This document shows positions 1 to 8,560 of a DNA stretch of 64,000 nt, in pieces; within the stretch, counting starts at the first letter, position 1; the number at the start of each line of letters is the position of its first letter. Under the pieces are notes generated by a model that saw nothing but the letters and a program-made list of their open reading frames with translations, ran no database searches and was not told the origin of the DNA. Position numbers and translations under genes: made by a program. The DNA comes from Nevskia soli DSM 19509 (lineage in GTDB: Bacteria; Pseudomonadota; Gammaproteobacteria; Nevskiales; Nevskiaceae). The stretch spans positions 62,001-126,000 of the forward strand of contig NZ_JONR01000014.1 of the NCBI RefSeq assembly GCF_000711955.1, read 5' to 3'.

Positions 1-1
1 G

Positions 2-3000
2 GTGATCGACTTGTCGCAGGTCTCGCTGGAATCGATCCACGCCGACTTGCAGGCGCAGATTCGTCGTTCGGAGCCCGGCGTAGAGCTGCGCTTGCAGCGT
101 AAGCCCTCGATCCAGCTCATCCATCAGAAGGCAGTGCAGCGCATCGAGCAGTTCAACCGGCGCCGCCGCCCGCTACGGCCGACGGCGGCCGGTGCGGCGG
201 GGCTTCCCGATTTCTCCTACGCGGCGGACGATTTCCGGCCGCTGGGCCTGGCTTGGTTCCGGCGCGATGTGGAGCACGCGCCGCTACCCCTGCGGGGTGC
301 CGTTGGCGGCGCCGTGCCACGGCACCCGTCGATGGCGCCCGTTGGCGTGGCGCAATCCACTACTTACGCTCTGCACGAGGACCCCGGCCACCGCTACGCC
401 TGGGACTTCGACCTGACGCAGGTGACGCTGGCCAACCTGAACTACAAGAAGATGTCGCTGGTGCGGGACTATAACCAGCTGATCGAGGAGCAGGTACAGA
501 ACCATGCCTTCGACCGCGTCTTCTCGATCGAGCCGCGGCCGGTGGAGACTGAGCCGCCGCCGCCCCTGCCGCTGGCCGAGCAGTGGGGCGTGGTCGCCGC
601 CGATCGCACGCAGAATGCCGCCGTGGGCCTGGCGCGCACGCGGCGCAGCTTCATCATCCAAGGTCCGCCGGGCACCGGAAAGTCGCAGACGATCACTAAC
701 CTGATCGCCGACTACGTGGCGCGCAACGAGCGCGTGCTGTTCGTGTGCGAGAAGCGCGCAGCCCTGGACGTGGTGTTCCACCGCCTCAAGCAGAGCGGGC
801 TCGACGAGCTGTGCTGCCTGATTCACGACTCGCAGACCGACAAAAAGTCCTTCGTCACCAACCTGCGCGAGAGCTATGAGCGGTGGATCGGGCAGCCCGA
901 CCGTTCCGGGCAGCTGGCGACTGGCCGCGCCGGCACGCTGGAGGCGCTAGGCCGGTCGCTGGCGCAAATTGAGGACTTCGAGAACCTGATGGCGTCGATT
1001 CCGGCGCCGCTGGCGGTAACCGTGCGCGAGTTGACGCGCCGCCTGGTCGAGCTTGGCTCGGCCGGCGTCGAACTGCCGGCGGTTGAGCGCGAGGCGTTGC
1101 CGGACCATGGCGCCTTTACAAGACAACGGGAGCTGGTCGATCGCATCCACGCCTTCGTGCGTGAGCGCTTTGGCATGCAGGGGTTGGCCGAGCATCCGTT
1201 CCGCTTCCTCTCTGCTGCGCTAATCGGCCAGCCCGCGCCGGTGCGCGCGGTGGAAGCCGCGCTCGACGAGACCGAGGCGCTGCTCGACAGCCTGGATTCC
1301 GTCCTCGGCGATGGCAGCCGGCTGCTCTCGGCCGACATGCCGTTAAGCGATGCCGTGGCCCTCACCCAGACTTTGCAGACTTTGATTGAGGCGCGGGTCG
1401 CGAACCATCCGCAACTGTTGGACGAGCACTCCGGGGAGGCGGTGGCATTTACCCAAGAGCAGGCGCGGATCGGCGTACTGGCCGGCGCGGCCGGCACCGC
1501 ACTGAGCGCCAATCCCCACTGGCGTGAAAAGCTTTCCGCGGATGACACGGAGGCCGCGCTGGCCTTCGTCAAGCTGCGCGAGGCCTCCCTCTTGCGATGG
1601 TTCATGCCGGCCTGGTGGCGCTTGCGCGGCCGGCTGAGACTAGCCTTCGACTTCAGCGGCTACGCGGTGCGGCCCACTTTCCGCAAGATCCTGGAGGCGC
1701 TCTCCGCCGAGCATTCGGCGACGGCGGCGCTGACTCACGCACAGCAGGAAGTGCTCCAGCGCTACGGCGTCGCCGACGTCGACAGCTTCGCCAAGGCGGT
1801 GGAAGCGATCCGGCAAAGGGTCATGGCGCTGCCGATCCTGCGCAAGCTGCGGCAAAAGCTAGCCGCTGCCGCCGATCCCGCAGTGGAAGCACAACGCGAG
1901 TCCACCAGCGGGGCTGCGGTAATCCGGCTGCAGGCGTTGGCATCCACGCACTTCCTGTTCTCCGACGGGACGACACTCGAGCAAATCGGCGAGCACGTTC
2001 GCGATCTGCGCGAACGGCTGGAGGAACTGCCCGACATGCTGCCGCTGCTGCAGGCGTTGCATCAAGCCGAGCCGGCCTGCGTTTCGCTCTTGCTGCGCCA
2101 CGCGCTTGCGCCGGCACGCCTGGAGGCCCTGGTGGCCTGGGAGTCGCTGGCGCGCATCCAACGCGCGCGGCCGGAGCTGGCGCGCTTCGACGAGGGCTCT
2201 CTGACACGGCTGGCGGCGAACGCCGCCGCCGGCCAGAAGGCCCTGCTGACACAGAACGCGGCGTTGATTCAGGCGCGCCGCCACCGCCTGTTCCTCGACC
2301 ACGTGCGCCACTCACAGCTGTCGACGACGCAGCTCGATGCCGATGGCAAGCTGTTCAAGAAGCAGTATGCCAACGGTCGCCGCGAACTGGAGCATGAGTT
2401 CGGCAAGAGCATGCGCTTCCGCTCCATCCGCGAGCTGGCCGGCGGCGATCCCGGCGTGGTGGTGAACGACCTCAAGCCGGTTTGGCTGATGAGTCCGCTG
2501 TCGGTGTCGGACACGCTGCCGCTGCTGCCGGATCTGTTCGACGTGGTGATCTTCGACGAGGCCAGCCAAATCCCGATGGAGGAGGCGGTGCCGGCGTTGT
2601 GCCGGGCTGGCCAGGTGGTGATCGTGGGCGACGAGATGCAGCTGCCGCCGACCAGCTTTTTCGCCGTGTCCGGCGTCGAGCAGGAAGTTGTCGAGGTGGG
2701 CGACGGCGAGCAGGGCATCGGTGTGACGCTCGACGCAGACAGCCTGCTCAACCAGGCGGCGCGCAATCTCCCGGCCACGCTGCTGGCCTGGCACTATCGC
2801 AGCCGTTATGAGGCGCTGATCAGCTTCTCCAACGCGGCGTTCTACGACGGCCGCCTTATCACCATCCCCGACCGCTCGGTCGAGCAAGCCGGGGGCGGCG
2901 AGCTGCTGCTGCGCTCCACCGCCGAGGACGCGGCCCGACTCGGCGCCGACGCAGTGATGGAGCGGGCGATCAGCTTCCACATACTGGGCGATGGTGTCTA

Positions 3001-4192
3001 CGTTGCTCGCAGCAACGTGCCGGAAGCCGAGTACATCGCCCGCCTGGTGCGCGAGCTGCTGAACCGGGGCTCCGGGCTGAGCCTGGGCGTGGTCGCCTTC
3101 TCCGAGGCGCAGCAGGGCGAGATCGAGGCCGCACTGGACCGACTGGGGGGGGAGGACTCCGCCTTCGGCGCGAAGCTGGACGCCGAGTATGCGCGTGAGG
3201 ACGAGGGTCAGTTCAACGGTCTGTTCGTGAAGAACCTGGAAAACGTCCAGGGCGACGAGCGCGACATCATCCTGCTGTCGATCTGCTACGGCCCCGGGCC
3301 CGACGGCCGCATGCTGATGAACTTCGGCCCGATCAACCAGCGCGGCGGCGAGAAGCGGCTAAACGTGATCTTCAGCCGCGCGCGACACCGCATGGCGGTG
3401 GTCTCGACGATCCGCGCCGATGCCATCACAAACACCCACAACGACGGCGCTGCGGCGCTGCGCTCGTTTCTGCAGTTCGCTCAGTTCAGTGCCCAGGGCC
3501 AGGTGCAGCGCGCGCAAGCGACCCTGGCCTCGCTCAATCCCGGTGCGCGGCAGTCGTTCTCCCAAGAGGCGCCGCGGGAAGCCTTGCGCCAGACCTTGGC
3601 AAGGGCCCTACGCTTGCGCGGGTACGAGGTGGACGAGTGCGTGGGCCGCTCCAGCTTCCGCTGCGACCTCGCGATCCGTGACCCGCTTGGCGACGGCTAC
3701 GCGCTTGGCCTGCTACTCGACGGCGGTGCCGGCAACGATGCGCGCGAGCGCTACGTATTCCGGCCCGGCATCCTGCGCACTTTTGGCTGGCGCGTGCTGG
3801 AAGTGCTGGCGACGGACTGGCTGCGCGAGCCGATGCAGGTGGTGGAGCGCATCGAGGCGGTGCTGACCGGTCGCGTCGAAGCCGAAGTGCCGGCGGAGGA
3901 GGCGCCGCTACCGCCGGAACTGGTTGAGGAAGCAATTGTAACGGCGCCACTCGCAGTAGCGGTGACACCGGACTTCGCCAGCCGCGAGTTTCGCGTGCAG
4001 GAAGGCAACTCGAACAAGTTCTGGCGTATCGGCGTGCGCGACAGGGACGTTGTTGTCACCTATGGTCGCGTCGGCTCCAGGGGCCAGACTCTCACAAAAT
4101 CATTCGACACGCCCGAGCGCGCGGCGCTGGAGATGCGCAAGCTGATCGCCGAGAAGCAGAGGAAGGGCTACTTGGAGCAGGTCTCGACCTGA
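2..4192 (+). CDS. DUF4011-type superfamily 1 helicase with nuclease-like and WGR domains (5' partial)
   Basis: The frame is open from the window edge, so the N-terminus is missing; 1396 residues are visible. Walker A GPPGTGKSQT is near residue 221, the DEASQ motif II near 852, GDEMQLPP near 875, VQGDERDII near 1082 and the arginine motif RLNVIFSRAR near 1119, the order of Upf1/Dna2-like superfamily 1 helicases. The segment NLNYKKMSLVRDY before Walker A is typical of DUF4011 proteins. Residues about 1190-1295 resemble the restriction-endonuclease-like domain that follows such helicases, but where relatives usually have an acidic residue (ECDG) this one reads LLLDGG, so the nuclease may be inactive. 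Residues about 1329-1393 form a WGR domain (YGRVG, ending in KGY). Related helicase-nuclease proteins act in phage defence; that role is inferred here from architecture and position beside ssrA. The gene is convergent with ssrA. Confidence 0.75.
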   Translation: MIDLSQVSLESIHADLQAQIRRSEPGVELRLQRKPSIQLIHQKAVQRIEQFNRRRRPLRPTAAGAAGLPDFSYAADDFRPLGLAWFRRDVEHAPLPLRGAVGGAVPRHPSMAPVGVAQSTTYALHEDPGHRYAWDFDLTQVTLANLNYKKMSLVRDYNQLIEEQVQNHAFDRVFSIEPRPVETEPPPPLPLAEQWGVVAADRTQNAAVGLARTRRSFIIQGPPGTGKSQTITNLIADYVARNERVLFVCEKRAALDVVFHRLKQSGLDELCCLIHDSQTDKKSFVTNLRESYERWIGQPDRSGQLATGRAGTLEALGRSLAQIEDFENLMASIPAPLAVTVRELTRRLVELGSAGVELPAVEREALPDHGAFTRQRELVDRIHAFVRERFGMQGLAEHPFRFLSAALIGQPAPVRAVEAALDETEALLDSLDSVLGDGSRLLSADMPLSDAVALTQTLQTLIEARVANHPQLLDEHSGEAVAFTQEQARIGVLAGAAGTALSANPHWREKLSADDTEAALAFVKLREASLLRWFMPAWWRLRGRLRLAFDFSGYAVRPTFRKILEALSAEHSATAALTHAQQEVLQRYGVADVDSFAKAVEAIRQRVMALPILRKLRQKLAAAADPAVEAQRESTSGAAVIRLQALASTHFLFSDGTTLEQIGEHVRDLRERLEELPDMLPLLQALHQAEPACVSLLLRHALAPARLEALVAWESLARIQRARPELARFDEGSLTRLAANAAAGQKALLTQNAALIQARRHRLFLDHVRHSQLSTTQLDADGKLFKKQYANGRRELEHEFGKSMRFRSIRELAGGDPGVVVNDLKPVWLMSPLSVSDTLPLLPDLFDVVIFDEASQIPMEEAVPALCRAGQVVIVGDEMQLPPTSFFAVSGVEQEVVEVGDGEQGIGVTLDADSLLNQAARNLPATLLAWHYRSRYEALISFSNAAFYDGRLITIPDRSVEQAGGGELLLRSTAEDAARLGADAVMERAISFHILGDGVYVARSNVPEAEYIARLVRELLNRGSGLSLGVVAFSEAQQGEIEAALDRLGGEDSAFGAKLDAEYAREDEGQFNGLFVKNLENVQGDERDIILLSICYGPGPDGRMLMNFGPINQRGGEKRLNVIFSRARHRMAVVSTIRADAITNTHNDGAAALRSFLQFAQFSAQGQVQRAQATLASLNPGARQSFSQEAPREALRQTLARALRLRGYEVDECVGRSSFRCDLAIRDPLGDGYALGLLLDGGAGNDARERYVFRPGILRTFGWRVLEVLATDWLREPMQVVERIEAVLTGRVEAEVPAEEAPLPPELVEEAIVTAPLAVAVTPDFASREFRVQEGNSNKFWRIGVRDRDVVVTYGRVGSRGQTLTKSFDTPERAALEMRKLIAEKQRKGYLEQVST

Positions 4193-4219
4193 GCCAGGGC
4201 TGGCCATGGAGTAGCCAAG

Positions 4220-4247
4220 TGCCCCCAAACATGCCCCTATGTGCCCC
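4220..4247. repeat. Three spaced TGCCCC repeats at the probable island edge
   Basis: TGCCCC occurs at 4220, 4232 and 4242, about one helical turn apart, between the helicase stop and the ssrA terminator. Short phased repeats of this kind beside a tRNA or tmRNA 3' end resemble arm-type integrase binding sites. No integrase gene is visible in the window, so the function is inferred only from position and spacing. Confidence 0.35.
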
Positions 4248-4291
4248 TGGATTGCAACGGATTTTGCCGAACCTGCCCGGACCACCGACAA

Positions 4292-4318
4292 CAAAAAACC
4301 CCGCGATTTCGCGGGGTT
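4292..4318 (-). terminator. Rho-independent terminator of ssrA
   Basis: Read on the minus strand, a CCCCGCG/CGCGGGG stem with a 4-base loop is followed by a run of six T. It lies 34 bases beyond the CCA end of the tmRNA and faces the convergent helicase gene. Confidence 0.85.
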
Positions 4319-4351
4319 CTGTACTTCTCCGGATTGCTCCGGACTCTCAAT

Positions 4352-4710
4352 TGGTGGAGGTGGCGGGAATCGAACCCGCGTCCGACAACCTTCCATCCTT
4401 CGATCTACATGCGTAGCCCGTTCTTTGATTTTCATCGAACACTCCCGGATGGGCACGGAACGTGTTCGCCTATCTACTTTAGGGTTTTAGCGGGTCGGCC
4501 AGTAGCCTGCTTTCACCGCGAGTTGATGAGAGTCGACGACTGAGTCAGGGGCATCAACACCGTCTGGTCAATCGCTCGCCGGGATTAAGCGGCGAGGGCG
4601 TAGTTAGCGTCGTTCGCAACTAGCTTGTTTGCGGAAGAGTTTAACGAGGGTCTACCGCACCTCGGCATGCACGTTGGATTTCCTGTCATCGTCGAGCCCA
4701 GGTCACCCCC
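4352..4710 (-). ncRNA. ssrA: tmRNA
   Basis: This is the transfer-messenger RNA that rescues stalled ribosomes together with SmpB. On the minus strand the 5' end GGGGGTGACC pairs over seven positions with the 3' end CACCTCC, which is followed by A and an encoded CCA at 4354-4352. The T-arm GCGGGTTCGATTCCCGC is intact. The resume codon region gives the tag ANDANYALAA followed by TAA (4617-4585), one residue different from the E. coli tag ANDENYALAA. The conserved GGTGCATGCCGAGG-like block near the 5' side is present as GTGCATGCCGAGGTGCGG. The length of 359 nt is typical. ssrA 3' ends are common integration targets, which fits the accessory-looking helicase on its downstream side. smpB lies 3.4 kb away on the same strand. 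Confidence 0.97.
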
Positions 4711-4822
4711 GTTACAGATCACAGTGTAGCACCCTGAACATCACTCGATGTCTGGAGTGCTGTTGCGAACATTACTGAATTTAGGGTGTGTAGCCTGGAA
4801 ATCAAGTGGTCAGGCCAGCCGC

Positions 4823-4855
4823 GGCAGGCAGCGCGGTCAATCCGCGCTGCCTGCC
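4823..4855. terminator. Perfect 14-bp hairpin downstream of the phospholipase-like gene
   Basis: Arms 4823-4836 and 4842-4855 are perfectly complementary with a 5-base loop TCAAT. It begins 7 bases after the stop of the minus-strand phosphoesterase gene. There is no T run, so it may stabilise the mRNA 3' end or act as a weak terminator. Confidence 0.5.
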
Positions 4856-4861
4856 CGTGCC

Positions 4862-6310
4862 TTACTCGGCCGGCGGCACGAAGCCGGCGTCGAAGGCGGC
4901 CTGGATCAGGCCCTGCCATTCGTCCAGGTGCTCGGCATGGCGGCGTTCGACTTCGGCGTACACCTCCGGGCTCATCGTCGCCTGGGCCGCCTGCATCTGG
5001 GAGGAGCAGGACTGGCCGAAGGAGGAATCGTCCGGCACGGTGAAGGCGGGCGCCGGGCTGGTGTTCGGCGGCGAGCTGAAGTCGAGCGCCTGGGCGAAAT
5101 TGAGCGAGGTGGCGCCGCGGGCGCCGAGCGGGGCGAAGCCGAAGCGCCAGGCGATCATGTTGAGAATGGAGTTCGGGTCGTACTGGTTCTTTTCGACATG
5201 GTTGCGGCGCGCGCGCGGGCCGATGGCCATGCAGGGCACGCGGAAACCGAGGCGGCCGTCGTTGCCGGTGGCCTGGAATTCCTCGAAGGTGACCGGGGCG
5301 ATCGGCGGGGGCACGTGGTCGTAGAAGCCGCCCCACTCGTCGTAATTGATGATCAGCAGGGTCTTGTCCCACTGCGGGCTCTGGCGCACGGCGTCGTAGA
5401 CCGAGTTGAGGAAGGCCTGGCCCTTGCGGATGTCGGCCAGCGGATGGTCGTCGTTGGAGGTGCCGGCGCCTTCGCCGAGCATCGACGGATCGATGTAGCT
5501 GACGTCGGCGAGCTTGCCGTTCTTGGCATCGGTGAGGAATTGCGAGAAGGGCAGGATGTTGCCCACGCCGGGGTTGTGCCCGGAGAACTCCACCGAGACC
5601 AGGGCCCAGCCGGCGAGGTCGCCGTAGTAATAGCGCCCGGTGCGGCCCACGCTCTTCAGCGCGTCCCACACGGTCGGCAGGTCGAAGTGGTTGGTGGTGT
5701 TGTCCTTCTTGTTGGTCTGGCCCGCGTGCATGTAGTAGCGGTTGGGCTGGGTGGGGCCGAGGATGCCGCAGAAGTATCGGTCGCACAGGGTCCAGTTTTC
5801 GACCACGCCCTTGTAGAAGGGCAGGCTGTCGGCGGTGTAGTAGCCGATGGGGAAGGTGTCGCCGGCGGGCTGCGTCTGCAGGAAGCCGTCCATCTTGCCG
5901 TTGTTGAACTGGGTGCGGCCACCCTCGTAGCTGTGGTCCGGGTCGGCCAGGGTGCAGTTCTGGAAATTGGGGGCGAGGTCGTGGGTGGTCTGCACCTTGC
6001 CGGCGGTGTCGGTGAAGCTCAGGCCCGGCTGCTTGCCGTCGGCGCCGGGGACCCAGCCGAAGTAATGGTCGAAGGAGCGGTTTTCCATCATCACCACGAT
6101 GATATGGTCGATGCCGGACTGGTCGGGGGGTGGCAGGGTCTGCAGCTGCGGCGCGCCGCTGCTGCCGCCGTCGCTGCCCGTGCCGTCCGAGCTGCCGCAG
6201 GCGGCCGTGAGTCCTGCCGCGCCGGCGGAGGCGGCAATGCCGGCCAGGAATTTGCGCCGGGTGAGGTCGACCGGCTTGCCGGAATCGTTGTTGTTCAAGG
6301 TGATCCCCAT
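4862..6310 (-). CDS. Tat-exported phosphoesterase, phospholipase C/acid phosphatase family
   Basis: A 482-residue protein with a twin-arginine signal (TRRKFLAG, RR at 18-19) running into a lipobox-like LTAAC at 34-38, so it is probably exported folded and may be lipid anchored. The motif HIIVVMMENRSFDHYFG just after the leader is the hallmark of the PF04185 phosphoesterase family (phosphocholine-type phospholipase C, AcpA acid phosphatase); the E and N bind the metal in known members. Substrate cannot be told from sequence; it may release phosphate from phospholipids or other esters. The start chosen is the ATG at 6310; an in-frame TTG at 6325 gives five more residues. It is followed by a strong hairpin and lies downstream of another secreted hydrolase on the same strand. 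Confidence 0.85.
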   Translation of the reverse strand: MGITLNNNDSGKPVDLTRRKFLAGIAASAGAAGLTAACGSSDGTGSDGGSSGAPQLQTLPPPDQSGIDHIIVVMMENRSFDHYFGWVPGADGKQPGLSFTDTAGKVQTTHDLAPNFQNCTLADPDHSYEGGRTQFNNGKMDGFLQTQPAGDTFPIGYYTADSLPFYKGVVENWTLCDRYFCGILGPTQPNRYYMHAGQTNKKDNTTNHFDLPTVWDALKSVGRTGRYYYGDLAGWALVSVEFSGHNPGVGNILPFSQFLTDAKNGKLADVSYIDPSMLGEGAGTSNDDHPLADIRKGQAFLNSVYDAVRQSPQWDKTLLIINYDEWGGFYDHVPPPIAPVTFEEFQATGNDGRLGFRVPCMAIGPRARRNHVEKNQYDPNSILNMIAWRFGFAPLGARGATSLNFAQALDFSSPPNTSPAPAFTVPDDSSFGQSCSSQMQAAQATMSPEVYAEVERRHAEHLDEWQGLIQAAFDAGFVPPAE

Positions 6311-6385
6311 TGAATGATTGTTCAAACGGGGGAGCTTATCGGGCCTGCTTTACATGTTCTTGACAATGGACGCCGGAAACGGCCC

Positions 6386-6420
6386 GTCGGAGGCGGGTTC
6401 GATTCCCGCCACCCCATCCA
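6386..6420 (+). repeat. tmRNA 3'-end-like fragment, inverted relative to ssrA
   Basis: This 35-base segment matches the sense 3' end of the nearby ssrA at 31 of 35 positions, including the whole T-arm (GCGGGTTCGATTCCCGC) and the final CCA. No matching 5' acceptor strand (expected TGGGGTG) is found in the preceding 100 bases, so it is not a complete tRNA or tmRNA gene. It is oriented opposite to ssrA. It may be a relic of an attachment site or of a rearranged integration event. Confidence 0.6.
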
Positions 6421-6479
6421 CGAGCGAAAGGCACCGCGGCTGGCCGCCTGATGCCGGCCCCTCGATCGGTGCGGCGCCG

Positions 6480-7580
6480 CTATTGCTGCGGATGATCCCT
6501 GAAATATTGCAGGTACTGGTCGTTCCAGCCGAGCGGCCAGATGCCGTGGATATAACCGCCGAAAGCCTGCCGGGCAGGATTGCCGGTGATGTCGTCGCAG
6601 CTGGCGTCGCACTGGTACACCCGGGCGGTGCCGTAGTCGTTGAGGATGGTCTCGTCGAGCATGGAGACGGGGAGCACGCCATTGGCCAGCTCCTCGACGA
6701 ACTGGGTGCCGTACTTGCAGGCGGCGCCGGTGTCGCAGGCGCGCAGGATCAGGTTGTAGGGGCGCTGGTTGGTGGCGAAGGGCTTCACCGTGCAAGGGTC
6801 GCTGCGGGTATCGTCGAAGGGGCTGGTGGTGGAGTAGGGTTCGGTGGCGGCGACGCCGGGCGTGTTGAGGCCGTAGAGGGTGGCCATGTCGGCGCCTTCG
6901 GACCAGCCGGAGACGAATACGCGGTTGGTGTCGACGATGCCGCGCTGCTTGACCACTGCGATGAAGTGGTCGATGGCCGCCACGTCGACGTTGAGGTAGG
7001 GACTGTTGCGGTCCATGTTGCGGTACCAGTGGTCCCAGCTGATGCCGGTGTTGAGCGGAAACGGCAGGAACTGGTCGATGACCCGGCCCATCGGCAGCAG
7101 CAGGATGTAGCCGGGGCGCTGCGGATCGGCGCTGAGATCGGCCGTGGGAATGGTCTTGAGCAGGCTTGTGGTGAAGAAGCCGGTGGAGGAGGCCAGCGTG
7201 GCGTGCAGCCACACCAGCATCGGCAGCTTGTGCTGCGGCGTGGCGCCGCCGGTATTGATCATGCAGGCCTTGCGCGGCGTGCCGTCGGCGTCGCTCCAGC
7301 CTTCCAGTACCTCGCCGTTGTAGGCGGCGCAGCTGAATACGGTCTGCAGGATATCGTCCAGCGTCCCATCCAGGGAGACCTGGGCCAGCGGCCGCGGTGG
7401 ATCGCCATAGATGGTGCAGCCCTTGTTGTCGACCACCGGCGGCCCCGCGTCGGCAAGGCTGACGGGATCGGAACCACCGCCGCCGCCGCAGCCGACGAGC
7501 AAGGCCAGCAGCAGCACCGGCAACGCAAGGATGCCGCGTGCTTCGCCGCTCCGCGCGCCGGCAGTGCGACTTTTCGGCAT
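6480..7580 (-). CDS. Secreted alpha/beta-hydrolase lipoprotein, polyhydroxybutyrate depolymerase/LpqC-like
   Basis: A 366-residue protein with a hydrophobic leader ending in LLVGC (Cys about 31), typical of a lipoprotein signal, followed by a run of glycines. The nucleophile motif GWSEG is near residue 227 within VFVSGWSEGAD, and a likely catalytic histidine lies in YIHGIWP near 345. An oxyanion-type strand MLVWLHA precedes them. This order fits the extracellular esterase/PHB depolymerase-like group of alpha/beta hydrolases. The protein has many cysteines (for example CDTGAACK, CDASCDD), suggesting disulfides and an extracytoplasmic location. The gene is on the same strand as the phosphoesterase downstream but separated by 169 bases. 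Substrate is unknown. Confidence 0.75.
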   Translation of the reverse strand: MPKSRTAGARSGEARGILALPVLLLALLVGCGGGGGSDPVSLADAGPPVVDNKGCTIYGDPPRPLAQVSLDGTLDDILQTVFSCAAYNGEVLEGWSDADGTPRKACMINTGGATPQHKLPMLVWLHATLASSTGFFTTSLLKTIPTADLSADPQRPGYILLLPMGRVIDQFLPFPLNTGISWDHWYRNMDRNSPYLNVDVAAIDHFIAVVKQRGIVDTNRVFVSGWSEGADMATLYGLNTPGVAATEPYSTTSPFDDTRSDPCTVKPFATNQRPYNLILRACDTGAACKYGTQFVEELANGVLPVSMLDETILNDYGTARVYQCDASCDDITGNPARQAFGGYIHGIWPLGWNDQYLQYFRDHPQQ

Positions 7581-7749
7581 GTATATGCCCTCTGGCCTGC
7601 TGATTTTTTAGTGCGCGACTGTACCGTACCCCTGTTGCCGAAATGCTATCAAGAGCACAGGCGCGCCGCCGCATGTTTTTGGGGCAAGATCAGGGCCAAT
7701 GTGCGGTGCATCATCAATTGCGCGGGCATAGGCAGCGAGCTCCCCCCAA

Positions 7750-8113
7750 CCAGCGGGCCAGGCGAGTCGGCGTGGACTGGAAGCAGGCGGAAACCGGATC
7801 GAAGCGCCGGGATCTCAGTGCCGCAGGATCCGGCCCTGTTCGCGGTTCCAGTACCGACGCGAGCTACCCCGCCGGCGGAGCCAGCGGGCAAAGCGAGTCG
7901 GCGTGGATTGGAATCAGGCGGAAACCGGATCGAGGCGCCGGGATCTCAGTGCCGCAGGATCCGGCCCTGTTCGCGGTTCCAGTACCGACGCGAGCCACCC
8001 CGCCGGCGGAGCCAGCGGGCCACGCGAGTCGGCGTGGATTGGAATCAGGCGGAAACCGGATCGAGGCGCCGGGATCTCAGTGCCGCAGGATCCGGCCCTG
8101 TTCGCGCTTCCAA
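7750..8113. repeat. 131-bp tandem repeat, about 2.8 copies, overlapping the smpB 3' end
   Basis: Units start at 7750, 7881 and 8012, each recognisable by CCAGCGGGC and, 61 bases later, GATCTCAGTGCCGCAGGATC. The third unit runs into the last codons of smpB (stop at 8077-8079), so the two other units carry copies of the smpB C-terminal coding end downstream of the gene. Units differ at only a few bases. The period is not a multiple of three, so the array does not encode a repeat protein. The rest of the 7581-8076 gap shows no gene. Confidence 0.9.
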
Positions 8114-8550
8114 TCCTTGTCCTTGTCCGCCGCCCGCTTGTCGTGCTGCTTCTTGCCCTTGGCCAGGCCGATCTGGACCTTGGCCAGGCCGCGGGTCCAG
8201 TGCAGATCCAGGGGGACGATGGTGTAGCCGGCGCGCTCGACCTTGCCGATCAGCTCGGCGATCTGGCGGGTCTGGAGCAGGAGCTTGCGGGTGCGGATGG
8301 CGTCGGGCCGCACATGGGTGGAGGCCTGGCCCAGGGGGATGATGTGGGCGCCCAGCAGCCAGGCTTCCTCGTTCTTGATGATGACGTAGGCTTCGGCGAC
8401 ATTGGCCTTGCCGGCGCGCATGGCCTTCACTTCCCAGCCTTCCAGGACGATACCGGCCTCGAAGGTCTGTTCGATGAAATAATCGAAGCGGGCGCGCCGG
8501 TTGACGGCGATCTGGCGGGGTTCGTCGCCCTTCTTGTCGTTCTTGCTCAT
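8077..8550 (-). CDS. smpB: SsrA-binding protein SmpB
   Basis: The 157-residue protein binds the tRNA-like domain of tmRNA and brings it to stalled ribosomes. Recognisable family features are NRRARFDYFIEQTFEAGI near the N-terminus, GWEVKAMRAGKANV, and the basic tail GLAKGKKQHDKR with further lysines and arginines that enter the decoding centre in known SmpB. Length is normal. Its final codons are repeated twice downstream in a 131-bp tandem array. Its partner ssrA lies 3.4 kb away on the same strand with two hydrolase genes between. The start ATG is only 10 bases from the divergent rnfH start, so the two genes must use promoters located within each other. Confidence 0.97.
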   Translation of the reverse strand: MSKNDKKGDEPRQIAVNRRARFDYFIEQTFEAGIVLEGWEVKAMRAGKANVAEAYVIIKNEEAWLLGAHIIPLGQASTHVRPDAIRTRKLLLQTRQIAELIGKVERAGYTIVPLDLHWTRGLAKVQIGLAKGKKQHDKRAADKDKDWKREQGRILRH

Positions 8551-8560
8551 GGTTAATTAT

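Noticed and set aside
7750..8113. Tandem repeats as a possible CRISPR array
   Set aside because: Units are contiguous 131-bp copies without unique spacers and include gene sequence; no cas genes are present.
6318..8342. A long plus-strand frame containing repeated ESAWIGIRRKPDRGAG-like segments
   Set aside because: The repeat period is 131 bp, so the reading frame shifts between copies, and the frame overlaps the real minus-strand esterase and smpB genes.
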